64,000 bases of DNA. Source: Sympetrum striolatum. Taxonomy: Eukaryota; Arthropoda; Insecta; Odonata; Libellulidae. Positions 32,573 to 43,472 of the stretch are shown here, in pieces (the stretch's first letter is position 1; each line of letters starts with the position of its first letter). The position numbers were made by a program, and so were the translations under genes. The notes beneath the pieces were generated by a model. The model worked only from the letters and a program-made list of their open reading frames with translations, searched no databases and was not told the DNA's origin. The stretch is taken from the NCBI GenBank assembly GCA_947579665.1, contig OX388349.1, positions 18,508,459 through 18,572,458 of the forward strand, in the 5' to 3' direction.

Positions 32573-33547
32573 CTCATACCGTTTAGCCAAAATAAAATTT
32601 TAAATTCTCAAAATTCCGAACTTTAACAAAATCTTTTGCAGCGTGCCGAGAGTTTCCATCACACAATCCGTAAATCCGCTTCCAGCATCAGTTTAGTGTA
32701 AATGTATGGGCTGGAATACTCGGAGGAAGGCTCATAGGACCACGGGGATGCAACTTAACGGTATTGAGACTGGGATTTTGTCGCACTGTGTCGCCATCTA
32801 TTGTAAATAGCGAGTACTAAATTACACGGGCGGTAGCCTAGCGGGCCCTTTCCGTTCGTTCCATAAAATATTTTATGCCGTTATAGTTCTACGATAGTTT
32901 TTCTCAGTTTTTATCATATTTACGGCTATAAAAGTTTAATATTTCACTGTTTAAATACTTGATAAGGAAAAATGTTAACATTTACAAGCTCGAATACTTT
33001 AATATACACAAAAATGCATACAATATTATTACTCAGTATATATAGCCATTACGACTGAAAAGTTAACTGTGCATTGTTTAAATACTTGATAAGAAAAGAA
33101 TGTTAACATTTGAAAGCTCAAATACGTTAATCTACATAAAAAGCATTGTATGATACACCTTTTACATTGGTGATCAGAGGAAAATTCCTCTTGCTTTTAA
33201 CCACAATATAAATCATCCGTGAAGGCTTTCTGGATCTTTAAATAAATAGCATGTAAATAAAAAGAAACAAAATATTAATATCTTCACAATTTATTTTTTT
33301 AAATGCAAAATAAGATCACATAGTATCACACAATCTATACAACAGAACATTAAATGACGAGAAAATTTTCAAGAGTACAATAAATAGATTTGCAGAACAC
33401 AACCAAATTACCAAATGTCTTCATATTGGAGATAATTATGAGTGGAGATTTTAAGAAAGACATTTTGGAATACGTATGTTAATGAATTAGAGGTTTAAAA
33501 TCTCCAATAGCCGTCTTTGTTGGCGTTCCTCCTCTTGCTTTCAGTTA
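32573..33547. repeat. AT-rich spacer with an 80-bp direct duplication
   Basis: No gene recognised. About 80 bp at 32945-33022 (TTTAAATACTTGATAAGGAA, AATGTTAACATTTACAAGCT) recurs at 33071-33150 with about 12% differences, 126 bp apart. A GGGCGGTAGCCTAGCGGGCC stretch lies near 32828. Confidence 0.6.
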
Positions 33548-34642
33548 GATGGAGAAAGCAAGAAACTAATGCCTCAAATTTATGATACCAAAAGTACTTT
33601 TCAAAGGCAATGCCTCCATTCTCAAAGGTCGTAAGACACGACTCATGTATCTTGGGAACCCCTATGGATGGAGGTGTCGCCTTCAACAATTACTGTATAT
33701 GCTGGCGTATAAGTCGACCCCTAACATTTTGAGGTGGATTTCAGGTTTTAGCCTATGTTCAGCATATATGTCTACCCAAAAAATAAGGCAACACCTCTTC
33801 CCCAGCTCTATTTTATAGGAAGAAAAACTACGGCATCCATAAATATACAATAGCTTAACGAATATTTATTGCATAAGATTTATATGCTAGAATTGTTTCT
33901 TTTAGCTGCTATGTCAACTTCTTGCCTCTGATTAACTATTATACAAGTTTCTTTCATTGGTATCACTAAGGCTACACAAATAAAAATGGATTATGAAACA
34001 AAAACAATAGTTTTAAAAATTTATTATAGAAATAATGGTAATATAGCGTGGTAATATCAAATCACGACACTGCTAAAACAACTTCTATTAACTCCTAATG
34101 CTATGTCAGACCATAACAATTATATAAACAAAAAAAACGTGATGTGCTTATTGATCTTTCTTTGTAAAAAGCAAATATTAAAATACATGTTTAATTTTTG
34201 TATAAAAATACTTGTGAAGAAATTATTATAATTTGTGAAGAATAAATATGCGTCAAATTAATTCTAAAGATATGAAATTGGTTTATTAATTCAACTATTT
34301 TATTATGAAAACATGTCATTACATAACATACTTTCGACCACAATTGTATTTCGTGATGAAATTTGTTTTATATAATAGCTACGTTAATTAGACTTGTCAA
34401 ATATAGTTTCAGTAGGAAATAATTGTGGTGAGTTGCAAGAGTGTGTGTACAACAATTGTTAAGGAGGCAGTTTCAATTATTTACCCCTCGGTTGTAAAGG
34501 GTTACATTTCATGTTCGGCGTATAAGTTTACCCCTGGTTTATGGGAGATTTTTTTAGGCTTTTAAAGGTCGACTTATACACTGGCGTAAACAGTACTTTG
34601 GGTATCATAAATGTGAGGCATTACTTTCTTGCTTTCTCCAAC
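33548..34642. repeat. Inverted duplication flanking a MITE
   Basis: About 50 bp at 33548-33602 (GGAGAAAGCAAGAAACTAAT, GCCTCAAATTTATGATACC) reappear inverted at 34593-34642 (GGTATCATAAATGTGAGGC, TTTCTTGCTTTCTCC). In translation the left copy on the minus strand gives YFWYHKFEALVSCFLHL and the right copy on the plus strand YFGYHKCEALLSCFLQL, so a short coding-like sequence is duplicated in inverse orientation. The protein family was not recognised. The MITE inserted at the edge of the right copy. Confidence 0.7.
33693..34593. mobile_element. TA-flanked MITE, Tc1/mariner/pogo type
   Basis: Ends are imperfect inverted repeats: CTGTATATGCTGGCGTATAA at 33693 and, read from 34593 inward, CTGTTTACGCCAGTGTATAA, both then GTCGACC. 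Both are flanked by TA (33691-33692 and 34594-34595). The 901-bp AT-rich interior has no transposase, and a second GGCGTATAAGTTTACCCC motif lies near the right end at 34517. Confidence 0.8.
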
Positions 34643-37181
34643 TGCCCTATTCTAACATACTTCAATGATGGTCCTGATGAGTCAGGTCATTTCCCATTAC
34701 CATCAGAGGAAATGGTTGCTACTATAGCCCATGCTACTAATATTGTATCATGTCCAGTGTAGCACATAAGGAAAAGGTATTTCAGTAACTAAAATGTGCT
34801 GTCCTACAGTCTGTAGATTTTTCTTTAATAAACTGTGAAACTCATAGGGAGGAAGTGAAATGGAAAATGTCTCTGTTCTTGAGTCAGACATTTGTATATT
34901 GCTATTGCAAAAATGTTAATTCTTCATTTGAAAGCCCTCCTTGAACCCTTCTTACTTGTGTGTACAGTTCCTTCATTGCCATTCATACATATTCTTCTAT
35001 ATCTGCATCTTGATTTTCGTCCAGCCAATTTATGACAGCATCTATCACCTCCTCCATTACTGCATTATCTGTATCTGGAATTCACAGGCCTAAACCGAAA
35101 TTAAAACTAAACAAAAAGTGTAATCTTCTCAAGTTCATCATTTAATAATTCATCTTTTTAAGAATATTTATTTTGCTTCATCATATTTACTTCTTGTATG
35201 TTACCAGATGATGACTAGACCTTAGTTGAAAGGGATTGCCAAAGTTTTTTAATAAAAATTTCTTGTGGAATTGGGACTTTCCTCATCACAAGATATATTC
35301 TGCTAAACTTAGCAAAAGTATTTGGTAATAATTGTTATTACATGCTTAAACTTGCTGTAACTCTGCTTCATAAACTTTTAAAGTAAAGTGACTTCTCTAC
35401 TTTATAAATCACCATTACAATGGAACCAATGGGCTGTTAGGAAATTTCACTACTCTCAGATATATAAAAGTTGGCGGTAGATATGAAAAGGTTGACTATT
35501 ATGATGTAGAACATTTTAGAGACGCAATTAAATAAAATCAGCTTTCTAATCTAAATCATAGCCAAAACATAAAAGCTTGATCAAAACCAAATAGTTATTC
35601 TCACTTTTTCAGGAGCACCATGTTTGTCTTTGTCACTGAGCTGCTGATTGAGAAAGTATGCATTAGATTCACCTTCATTCCTTACCTCCATGCAGTACTT
35701 CAATTTCCTATCTTCATCAGCAAATTCCTCTGCATCTCTAATCATTTTTTCAATATCATCAGTCTTCAGTCATGGGATAATCATCTTCAAAGACCTATAT
35801 ATCACGAATGAAGTATAACTATTAAGCATATTATTCAGGAAAATGCTTCTTAGGTTGTCAGTTAACTTCTTTTTGATAATCATTCAAAGCTATACAGAAT
35901 TATTTCTCATAAAACCTACTTGTTTCAAATTATTCTAAATTAAAAAGAAGAGATCCATCCCAAAATAGCTAATAAGTATCCATATGCCTTTAAAATTACA
36001 GCTGTTTTATGGAAAGCAACGGTATGATGAAATCAAAAAATCAAAATCATTACTTATTTACAACAGATTAAAACAGGTTGGGGTTACAATATAATGCAGC
36101 TTAACTGTAGGGTATTTATCCATGAAATACAATGAATTTACCTGGATAGTAAGGGTATGTTGGTAGTCATGTCAGTGGAGAAAACCAGAGACTGCTTCGT
36201 TGGGATGACAGTGTAGCGTGGGATGAATTTAGTCATAACTCCATCAACAGTTTCAATACCCAAAGTTAATTGATTTATATTAAGGAGAACAATTGCATCT
36301 GTGCCTTGTTTACCAGAGAGTACACTAGCCTGTTAAAGTAACTTGAGTGAGCATCACGTATAAAATTTGAGATACATGCACAAAGGGATTAGTCTAATCA
36401 AATGCTAACCTTTGACAGCTGCACCTCATTTTGATTGACTCAACGAGATGGTTCCTTTCCTCCAAAAAGCTCACGAACCAATTGCTGAACCTTAGGGATT
36501 TGAGTCTAACCTCCAACAAGAAGTATCTCATCAACATCCTTTTTTTCATCCTGTTTAACAATCATTGTTTACATCATCATCAGTGGCGGCGCATGACTAA
36601 AAAAACAGGGGGTTCACTTCAAAAGCCGTATTTTTTTAAAGTGGCTGCGAATATGGTTGAATATTGTGGCTTATACTGGAATATTGCCTCTGCCTTCATG
36701 GACGCAGGATAATTCACAACAACCGCGGATAAAAGCAGTAGAAATATGAAAAAAAAATTTCGGGTTGAGTATATACAATGTGTGACTTTGTTGCAAAAAA
36801 TCCCCACATTCACGAAAATTCAGCTTTTTTTAATTCTTGCTTCATATTTCTTCGTATGTATTTTTAAAGACCAAAATACCTTTTGACTAAGTTGTATTTA
36901 TTTGCTAAAAAATAAAATATAATCATAATAAAGTAAATCAATTACCTCAAATTGTTTTATTCAAGGTTGAAGTATTTCTGATCACCATTTTACCCAAAAC
37001 TGAAAGATCATGCTTTGTAATTTTTTGAGATGCCTTAAATCGAACACACCTATTTTCCTCCAGGTCACTTCCACGTCTTTCGCAAAGAGCAAACAGGGGA
37101 AACAGTATAGCCTATTGGAAGAGTCACAGCCACAAATCTAACTGTTTCTCTCATATATTTTTGCTTAAACACTCGGCAGTA

Positions 37182-40135
37182 GGGTAGACCGGGGGAATCG
37201 CGCCACCTTAAGGGAAATTGAATTTTCATGCAGAATTGTGTAAGAATTAATGTAAATCGTAATAAACATAACATACTAGAGTTCATATCCTATCTTGTAG
37301 TGATTTTTAAAAATCGAAATCTTTAATAGAAACTAAATAAAATCGTATTTTCTAAAAGCTTGCACAGTGGCGGAATTACCCCGGTACCTGGGGTTATTCC
37401 GCCACACCACTGGGGTTATGCCGCCACACCATCAAAACACAGCAAATAATCTATGAATAATGGAAAAGGATGTAATAAAGCACAACATATAGCACTAAAT
37501 AAGATTTAATGAAATGAAGAAATAAAGAAGTTTAACAAAAATCACACATGTAGTAAATGACTCTTAGTTAGTCTATACCATACTATTCTTAAAAAAAAAA
37601 CATCTGTAGGCCTAGTGAATGGCTATTAGGCCTAGTTAGTCTCTGTCATTCTAATCTGAGCAAAAATCACATGTGTAGTTTTCTGGGGAATCGTAACCAC
37701 TGCACTCTGAGTGTGCCCATTTTCCACATATTACACACCGATACCACATTTCAGAAGTAGGACCATACTCCCCACACACTAAACAGTATTCAACGTCATT
37801 GCCAAAAAGATCAAAAGCATTGTCGTCATCATTGTTGTCACAAATTTTGCTTAATGGCACATCTTCCTCCGAAGAAGAGTCAAAGTCTATTTGACGTCTA
37901 CAGGTGCCACGTTTTGTCTTAGTTTTCCTTGTTTCTTCGTTCTTAATTCGTCGTTTCTTTTTAGGCTGAAGGTCTATGCCTAACTTGCTTGTAGAAATTT
38001 TCAATAGTTTTGCTGCTGCTCTTTTGGCAGCATTTGATTTTTTCAAATCTTTCTGTTTTCTTTTTTCTAAAGCTTCTTCAAGAGTTGCTTTCATTGGAGT
38101 TGATGTCAGGATTAATGACTGCCCTTTCCGCCTAGCATTGCTCTTTAGCTGTTCAGCTGCCAAAGCTGGGAGTGGAGAAAACTTATGTATAACTGATGTA
38201 ATCTTTCCACTGATGTTAGAGGCTGTTTCGGGAGTGATTTTCTTTGACATTCCCGATGGACCTGGCAGGCCTAAGTAACCATCCTGCTTATTGATAGCAA
38301 CTGTTGGTTCTTCAGCGACTTGATTTTGGTCTATAGAAGGAGGTTCGTTGTTCACAGGTGTCTGAGATACGTTGTTGTTAGGCTTGGTTGGAGATTCTTC
38401 TTGAAGATTTTCCTCGCCATCTGGGTCCTCAATGACAGGTGCTCTTAAACGGCGTTCAGACACGAAATCTTCTTCTTTAAACTTGTCTCGATTTACTGGA
38501 TGAATGCCTGTGCTTTCAAAGCCTGATATGGCTTTTTCTATGGTCGCCACATTCATATAAGCTTGGTTGAAAATGTGAGCAATGTCGTAGGGTGTGATTT
38601 TCTGATAAACATTAGCCCTCATAAACTTGTCGCACTCCTTATTGAAAGCGCTTTTCAGTGGAGCATAAAAGGACACATCTAGTGGCTGGATCTTGTGTGA
38701 TGTGTGAGGAGGTATAGACAAAATGTGAATGTGATTCTTGCGGCAGAATGTGTAGCTGTCCAAGGAAATGTGGCTCCCATGGTTGTCCAGAACTAGGAGA
38801 ACCGGTTCGTCTTCAGTTGGTCTGCAAAACCGCTTAAAATATTGCAACCAGTCCAAAAAAAGATCTTCATTAGACCATCCGTTGTGAGAGCAACCATAAA
38901 TCGAACCGGGTGGTCCACCGCGTTCAAGAAGAGGCGTCATTCGTTTGCGAGGAAAAATAAACATCGGGGGCACATACTGGCCGGATGCACTGAAGGCACA
39001 GACTACGGTGACGTTTCGTCCTCTTTCCCAACTAGTTACTCCACCAACTTGTTTCTGTCCCTTTGGCGCTAGAATGTGGCCAGGCTTCTGAACAGTTGTA
39101 ATCCCAGTTTCATCCATGTTGAAGACTCGGCTGGCTGGAAATTTTTGTTTGTCCGTTAGATTTTCGAGGTTCTTAAAAAATAAGTCTACTTCCGTTTTGT
39201 TGAACCCTATTACTCGGCTAAGACTTGTAGCAGATGGTTTCCGCAAACTGATCTGAGGATTTCTTTTCCGAAATCCTGCTACCCAATCCTCACCAGCCAT
39301 CTGGGTTTCCTCATTAAAGTTGTGGCTGATCCTAAGCTCTTCTGCCACAGAAAACGCCAACCGCCGCAAGTCTGTTATGGTTATTCCGTAGAACATGTTA
39401 GCTAAATCGATTACTCTGGCTGTTAACTCCTTTTCCTGCTCTTTATTAAACACAGGCTTTCTTCCCATACAAGGCTCGCACGTTTTTTTTTTGATTTTAG
39501 TCTGTCCCGTAACGTCGACCTTGGAATGGCAAACTGTACAGCTACACCTTTTACTGATTTTCCTTCTGAAACCAGCTGGACAGCTTGTTTTAACGTTTCT
39601 TCGGTCCATTGGGCCTTTTCAGTTATTCTTTTCCGGATGCGTGGCATCTGGAAAGAAAACTAATAGGTTGTAGGGCCAATATATGAAATCTCGATCTTTA
39701 CGGGGTTATGCCACCACCCACACAGAGTGGCGGCATTACCCCGGAGTGATGTGGCGGCATAACCCCGGTAAGACAAAATGGTGTAGACGGATTGTTTAGG
39801 GGAAGGTAGATAGCCTGGCGTTCAAACTAACAACGTGTAAACATGGCTAAATAGATGCTCTTTTCAACTATATATAACTGATTTATTTAACTTAAGGTTA
39901 ACAGTCACTTACCACTTAGTTTCAGAAGACTCAAAATTAGATGACACTCACTAAAAACCGTATTTTTTGTTATAACGTTACACCAACACACCGCATGGCC
40001 ATAAGCGTCTCTACTACTGATTACCGTGTTTCCCGCTAGAGTTCAGCGCTCACAGCCCCCCATCCACACACACCGCTGGCGAGATACAAGGGGTGGCGGC
40101 ATTGTCCAGTGTGGCGCGATTCCCCCGGTCTCCCC
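37182..40135. mobile_element. pogo/Tigger-type transposon nested in the hAT-like element
   Basis: The left end GGGTAGACCGGGGGAATCGC and the right end, read inward, GGGGAGACCGGGGGAATCGC, both then GCCAC, form a 25-bp terminal repeat with one mismatch. TA is duplicated at 37180-37181 and 40136-40137. Inside each end a motif close to GTGGCGGCATTACCCCGG is repeated two or three times in both orientations (37370-37430 and 39700-39770; also 40093), probably transposase-binding sites. It carries one transposase gene on the minus strand. Confidence 0.93.
37651..39647 (-). pseudogene. pogo/Tigger-like transposase with C-terminal PHD-like finger, one frameshift
   Basis: A cut-and-paste DDE transposase of the Tc1/mariner/pogo group. 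The proper N-terminus starts at ATG 39647 with a helix-turn-helix of the psq/CENP-B type ([35 protein letters not shown]). At a run of ten A (about 39492-39483) the frame shifts by one base into the long 37651-39609 frame. That frame holds [19 protein letters not shown], the DDE core ([26 protein letters not shown]; Asp at about 166, 275 and 311 of the 652-residue frame) and a Lys-rich region with likely nuclear signals (PKKKRRIK). It ends with a C4HC3 finger: [27 protein letters not shown]. The DDE frame has no stop over 650 codons. A single A indel is the only lesion seen; slippage on the A run could still yield some full protein. Confidence 0.9.
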
Positions 40136-40479
40136 TATCTGCTACTGACTCTGAGATAGGTTCAGTTAAGGAATAGGCCTACCTACTTCTTTTATTGCAT
40201 ATTTTTCTTCAACAGAAAGAGAAGAAATTTTAATATATTTCAGAAATTGGACAATAGTCATCGTGAAGAGCGAGAAAAACTGTTCACAAACACGTAACGC
40301 ATCAAGTTTGTGTACTGAATACGCCAAAAGCAACCACTACAACGTAACTGAATATGTAGACTGGATACGAACGAACTCCGTAAATTCACAATATTGCACC
40401 GTATCATGAGTAGCCATTACATAGCTTTTTACCTAAAGTTTTATGTCGATATCATACCGGGATGATCCTAAAATAAAAT

Positions 40480-40740
40480 TCTACTATCCCCTTTTGCAAT
40501 GCATAGAGGAGTGTAAATGGTGCTCTGGAATCGAACCAAGGATCATCAGGGACAAGTTAAACAGCGTATACGTAATGTATTTATGATATATATTCACATG
40601 CCGGGTTTTAAGTTTCCATGTTATCGGGAAGGCATTAAAAAAAACTGAAAAATCGCCGAAATGCATTTTAAATAGGAGAATATTTGCCCTTGCCTAGCGT
40701 CGAACCAAGGATAATCTTCGAGGGTGTGTTTGTAGTTTTC
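40480..40740. repeat. Dispersed dimer of the 166-bp box-B repeat family
   Basis: GTGCTCTGGAATCGAACCAA at 40519 and CCTAGCGTCGAACCAAGGAT at 40693 are 169 bp apart, matching the spacing and motif of the array at 23205-24250 (GTGCTCTGGCATCGAACCAA; CCTAGCGTCAAGCCCAGGAT). AAAATGCATTTTAAATAGG and GGCATTAAAAAAAACTG between them also correspond. It lies in the right part of the hAT-like element. Confidence 0.75.
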
Positions 40741-41400
40741 GTTGGATATGCACGGCTTCCAGCGATCCCTCGAATTTCAACTCTCTAATTTGCCGGAAAG
40801 TGCCTAAAACAACTTTCCGAAAATCCTATGAAGCCATTCTCGTCGGCTGTCGCTGCGACGTAGAGCAGCGATCGGCCCATGTTTAAAGGCCGTATGCCCC
40901 TCTTTCCCCTCACCGCTTTTCACCTACAACGCGTCAGCTGAAGGGGTTCACTCTGGGATGTGAGCCCCCGCGCGAAGTCAAGCTACGTAGAACCAAAAGC
41001 GGCAGGAATCGCGACTCAACAAAACAAAAATATGCCCTGTGATTGGTGTCAAGGATATTTGGGTTATTGTAAGAACATTGGTATATAGAAAAATAGGGCA
41101 GTAGTTTTCTTAGGGGGTTCAGTGAACCAGTGAACCCAATGGACCCGCCGCCACTGATCATCATTTATGTTTGTACAACTTGATGAGGTAATCCATCATT
41201 GTCTGATCAAAGTTCTCACCGCCTAAGAGTATCACCATTTCTGAACCTATCAACAACCTGAACGAAAAATTCTCATTTATATATTTGTTGGTAATAAAAG
41301 GGGAGAAATGAATTAGAAACATGTGAGATGAACACTAACCTCAATGACGCCATTATCAATAGACAGCAAGGAGACATCGAAAGTTTCATTAGTATTGGTG

Positions 41401-43472
41401 TTGTCATTTTCGCGCAAGTGCCCAAACAAACAAAGAGCCAACTAAATCCAAGCTTTTCAGCGGGCAAGGCAGAGAAAGATAGATTTCCACATAATTTCCT
41501 CCAAGATAAAGACCTAATAGTTTAATAGAAAACAAAGTTATATCATCAATTTTAATTTTCCATCCATGAAGTTTTGTAAACAAAAATATGTTTTCAAACG
41601 TTTCCATACATCAAAAATCTAGCTTCAGGAAGACGACATCAATACAACAACACTCTCGAAATATTATAAATACCTTTCATTCGTTCTCGGAAATCTATGG
41701 AATTTTAATTTTGGGTTTTCAATCGAATTATTGCTGCATATCCTCACTGATAATTTTTTCGCCGAACTCTTCTTAAAACCATCAAAAACTAGTATCCTTT
41801 ATTTACATTTGCCATGGTATTGTTCATTGCTGTAATGAAATGAAAGCTATGAATGAATAATTGCAGTTATCAAGGTCTATCCTTATGGGCTGACAAGAAA
41901 AGTGTTTCTCGTAGAATCATCGCGCTTCACTAGCGTGGACATGTTCCGGATATAGCATTCTGGTTCAGTGAGGAAAGCATGGGCAAACTTCGACACTCCT
42001 AATTTTGCCTAGTAAACCTGATTCCACTCTAAAAGTCTTAGTAGTTATTTCATAGGGGATGATGCATCAACCTGCCTACGGGCTGAATACTTCATAGACA
42101 GACGCATAAAAGAATGTATGGCAAGGATATGGGAAAGCTGTCGGTTTCCGTTGAGTTTCAGATGAGGAGCATCAGTACAGGAGCAGTACGACTGTGTGAG
42201 GAAAATAAATCTTTCATTGACTGGTGTTCAACTTAAGTGTTTCCTCACATTATATTTACCGATAAAGATCTTATTTTTTATCTAAGTCGTAAAGATCAAG
42301 TATTAGTCTCACAATAGATAAGATGGTGTAGATAAATACGCACTACATAAGCTTCCCCATTAAGTTACAGCGGTTATCACAGAGAAATAACTGTCGTAAA
42401 CTAAGCTCTTCCGCTTTTCAGGAGAATATCAGTCAATTCAGCAAGCATCATTGAATTAACTGGTAAGAAATCATCCTGTATAAGTTAATTTTCATATAAA
42501 TGTGGTGTTTGCAATGAGAAATTAAAGCATTCCAAGCTGATTTGCTTTAACATTTCCCATCTGCGACTAGTTGTGACGCTCTAGGTGTATGTTTGCTTGG
42601 ATAAATTCAAAGAAATAAATTTGAGTTCGTGCAGACAGTCAAACAGGCAGATTGAACATGAGTGTTTTCAATGGTACATTATACGATTGAATAATATACA
42701 TGTTACATGGTACATGTTATAAGATTGTTTGCTTAGAATGCTGGTATTAATTTTCATGTGGTCTCCAGATTATTGCTTGGGAAAGTAAAATAATAAAATT
42801 GTACTCTTCGTAGCCCTTTATATTCCAATATAATATTATCTTCGTACGTTATGTTCATTCTTGTTTACTTTGCCTTTACTGTATATTTTTGTACTACAAG
42901 CATGTATATATACATAATATAATGCCGGATTATATTTCTCGGAACGATGTTAGTCACAAATAAGGAGACAAATAAGGAACAAATTTATATTAGGAGAAAA
43001 TCTCATCGCATCATACTTATATTGTTTTGAAGAATCCTCACGACTCTCCTCATTCTTTTCATAACGATGCTAAATTACTCAGTGTATAATGTATAAATGA
43101 CTTTGCATTATTATTAATTGTTGACATGCGATCGCAATACTTCATTTAATCGCTATGCATAGTGAAGCTTAAATAAGTATTTAAGCTTTCTCTGAATTAT
43201 AAATTTATTTTTATCTATATCCATATGGTATCCATAGTTCTAACCCTTTCTTTTCCAAAATTCCTCACAATAAGCATTAATTTCTCAATTAACCAGTGAC
43301 CATCACGTACTTATATGTATGTTTAGCTCTCATAATTGGGGGCTAATATTGACTGGTGAACTGAAATAGTTTCTTATCTTTCCCTATCTTTATTAGATTT
43401 TCTTCTCAAAAGCTTTGCTTAGAAGACGTCTGATCCACAACGACTTCATTCAGAAATAACTCAAGTTAAATC
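41401..43472. other. No gene recognised; upstream region of the lectin gene
   Basis: AT-rich. No further BiP exon is recognisable above 41400. The promoter of the lectin gene should lie in the last few hundred bases, but I cannot point to a convincing TATA box or to an immune-type kappaB site. Confidence 0.45.

Larger units (their letters stand above)
36581..41156. mobile_element. hAT-like nonautonomous element with 8-bp target duplication
   Basis: The left end CAGTGGCGGCG at 36581 and right end CGCCGCCACTG at 41156 are inverted, with a further shared GGGGGTTCACT block just inside. The flanks are the same 8 bp, ATCATCAT, at 36573-36580 and 41157-41164, which is the hAT target duplication size. 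Without the nested pogo element the insert is about 1.6 kb and codes for no transposase. It sits between two BiP exons. Confidence 0.85.
34940..41400 (-). pseudogene. Hsc70-3: BiP/GRP78 (ER HSP70) pseudogene with introns
   Basis: An ER chaperone gene relic, recognised in order on the minus strand. Exon at 41400-41340: TFDVSLLSIDNGVIE before a GTTAGT donor. Exon at about 41240-41165: NGDTL, GGENFDQTMMDYLIKLYKHK. Exon 36562-36410: KKDVDEILLVGG, IPKVQQLVRELFGGKEPSR. Exon 36329-36142: [40 protein letters not shown]. Exon 35794-35605: VFEDDYPMTED, DDIEKMIRDAEEFADEDRKL. Exon about 35074-34940: VIDAVINWLDENQDADIEEY. GT-AG boundaries are visible, for example a short intron 36330-36409. [16 protein letters not shown] and the C-terminal segment point to BiP rather than cytosolic HSP70. 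The N-terminal part, several internal stretches and the KDEL end are missing, and stops are present (VGG-stop-TQIP). The retained introns argue for a decayed duplicate gene, not a processed copy. Confidence 0.88.

Noticed and set aside
37976..38278. Plus-strand ORF of 100 residues
   Set aside because: Antisense shadow of the pogo transposase.
43300..43472. kappaB-type immune promoter site before the lectin gene
   Set aside because: GGGGGCTAAT-like sequence does not fit the consensus well enough.
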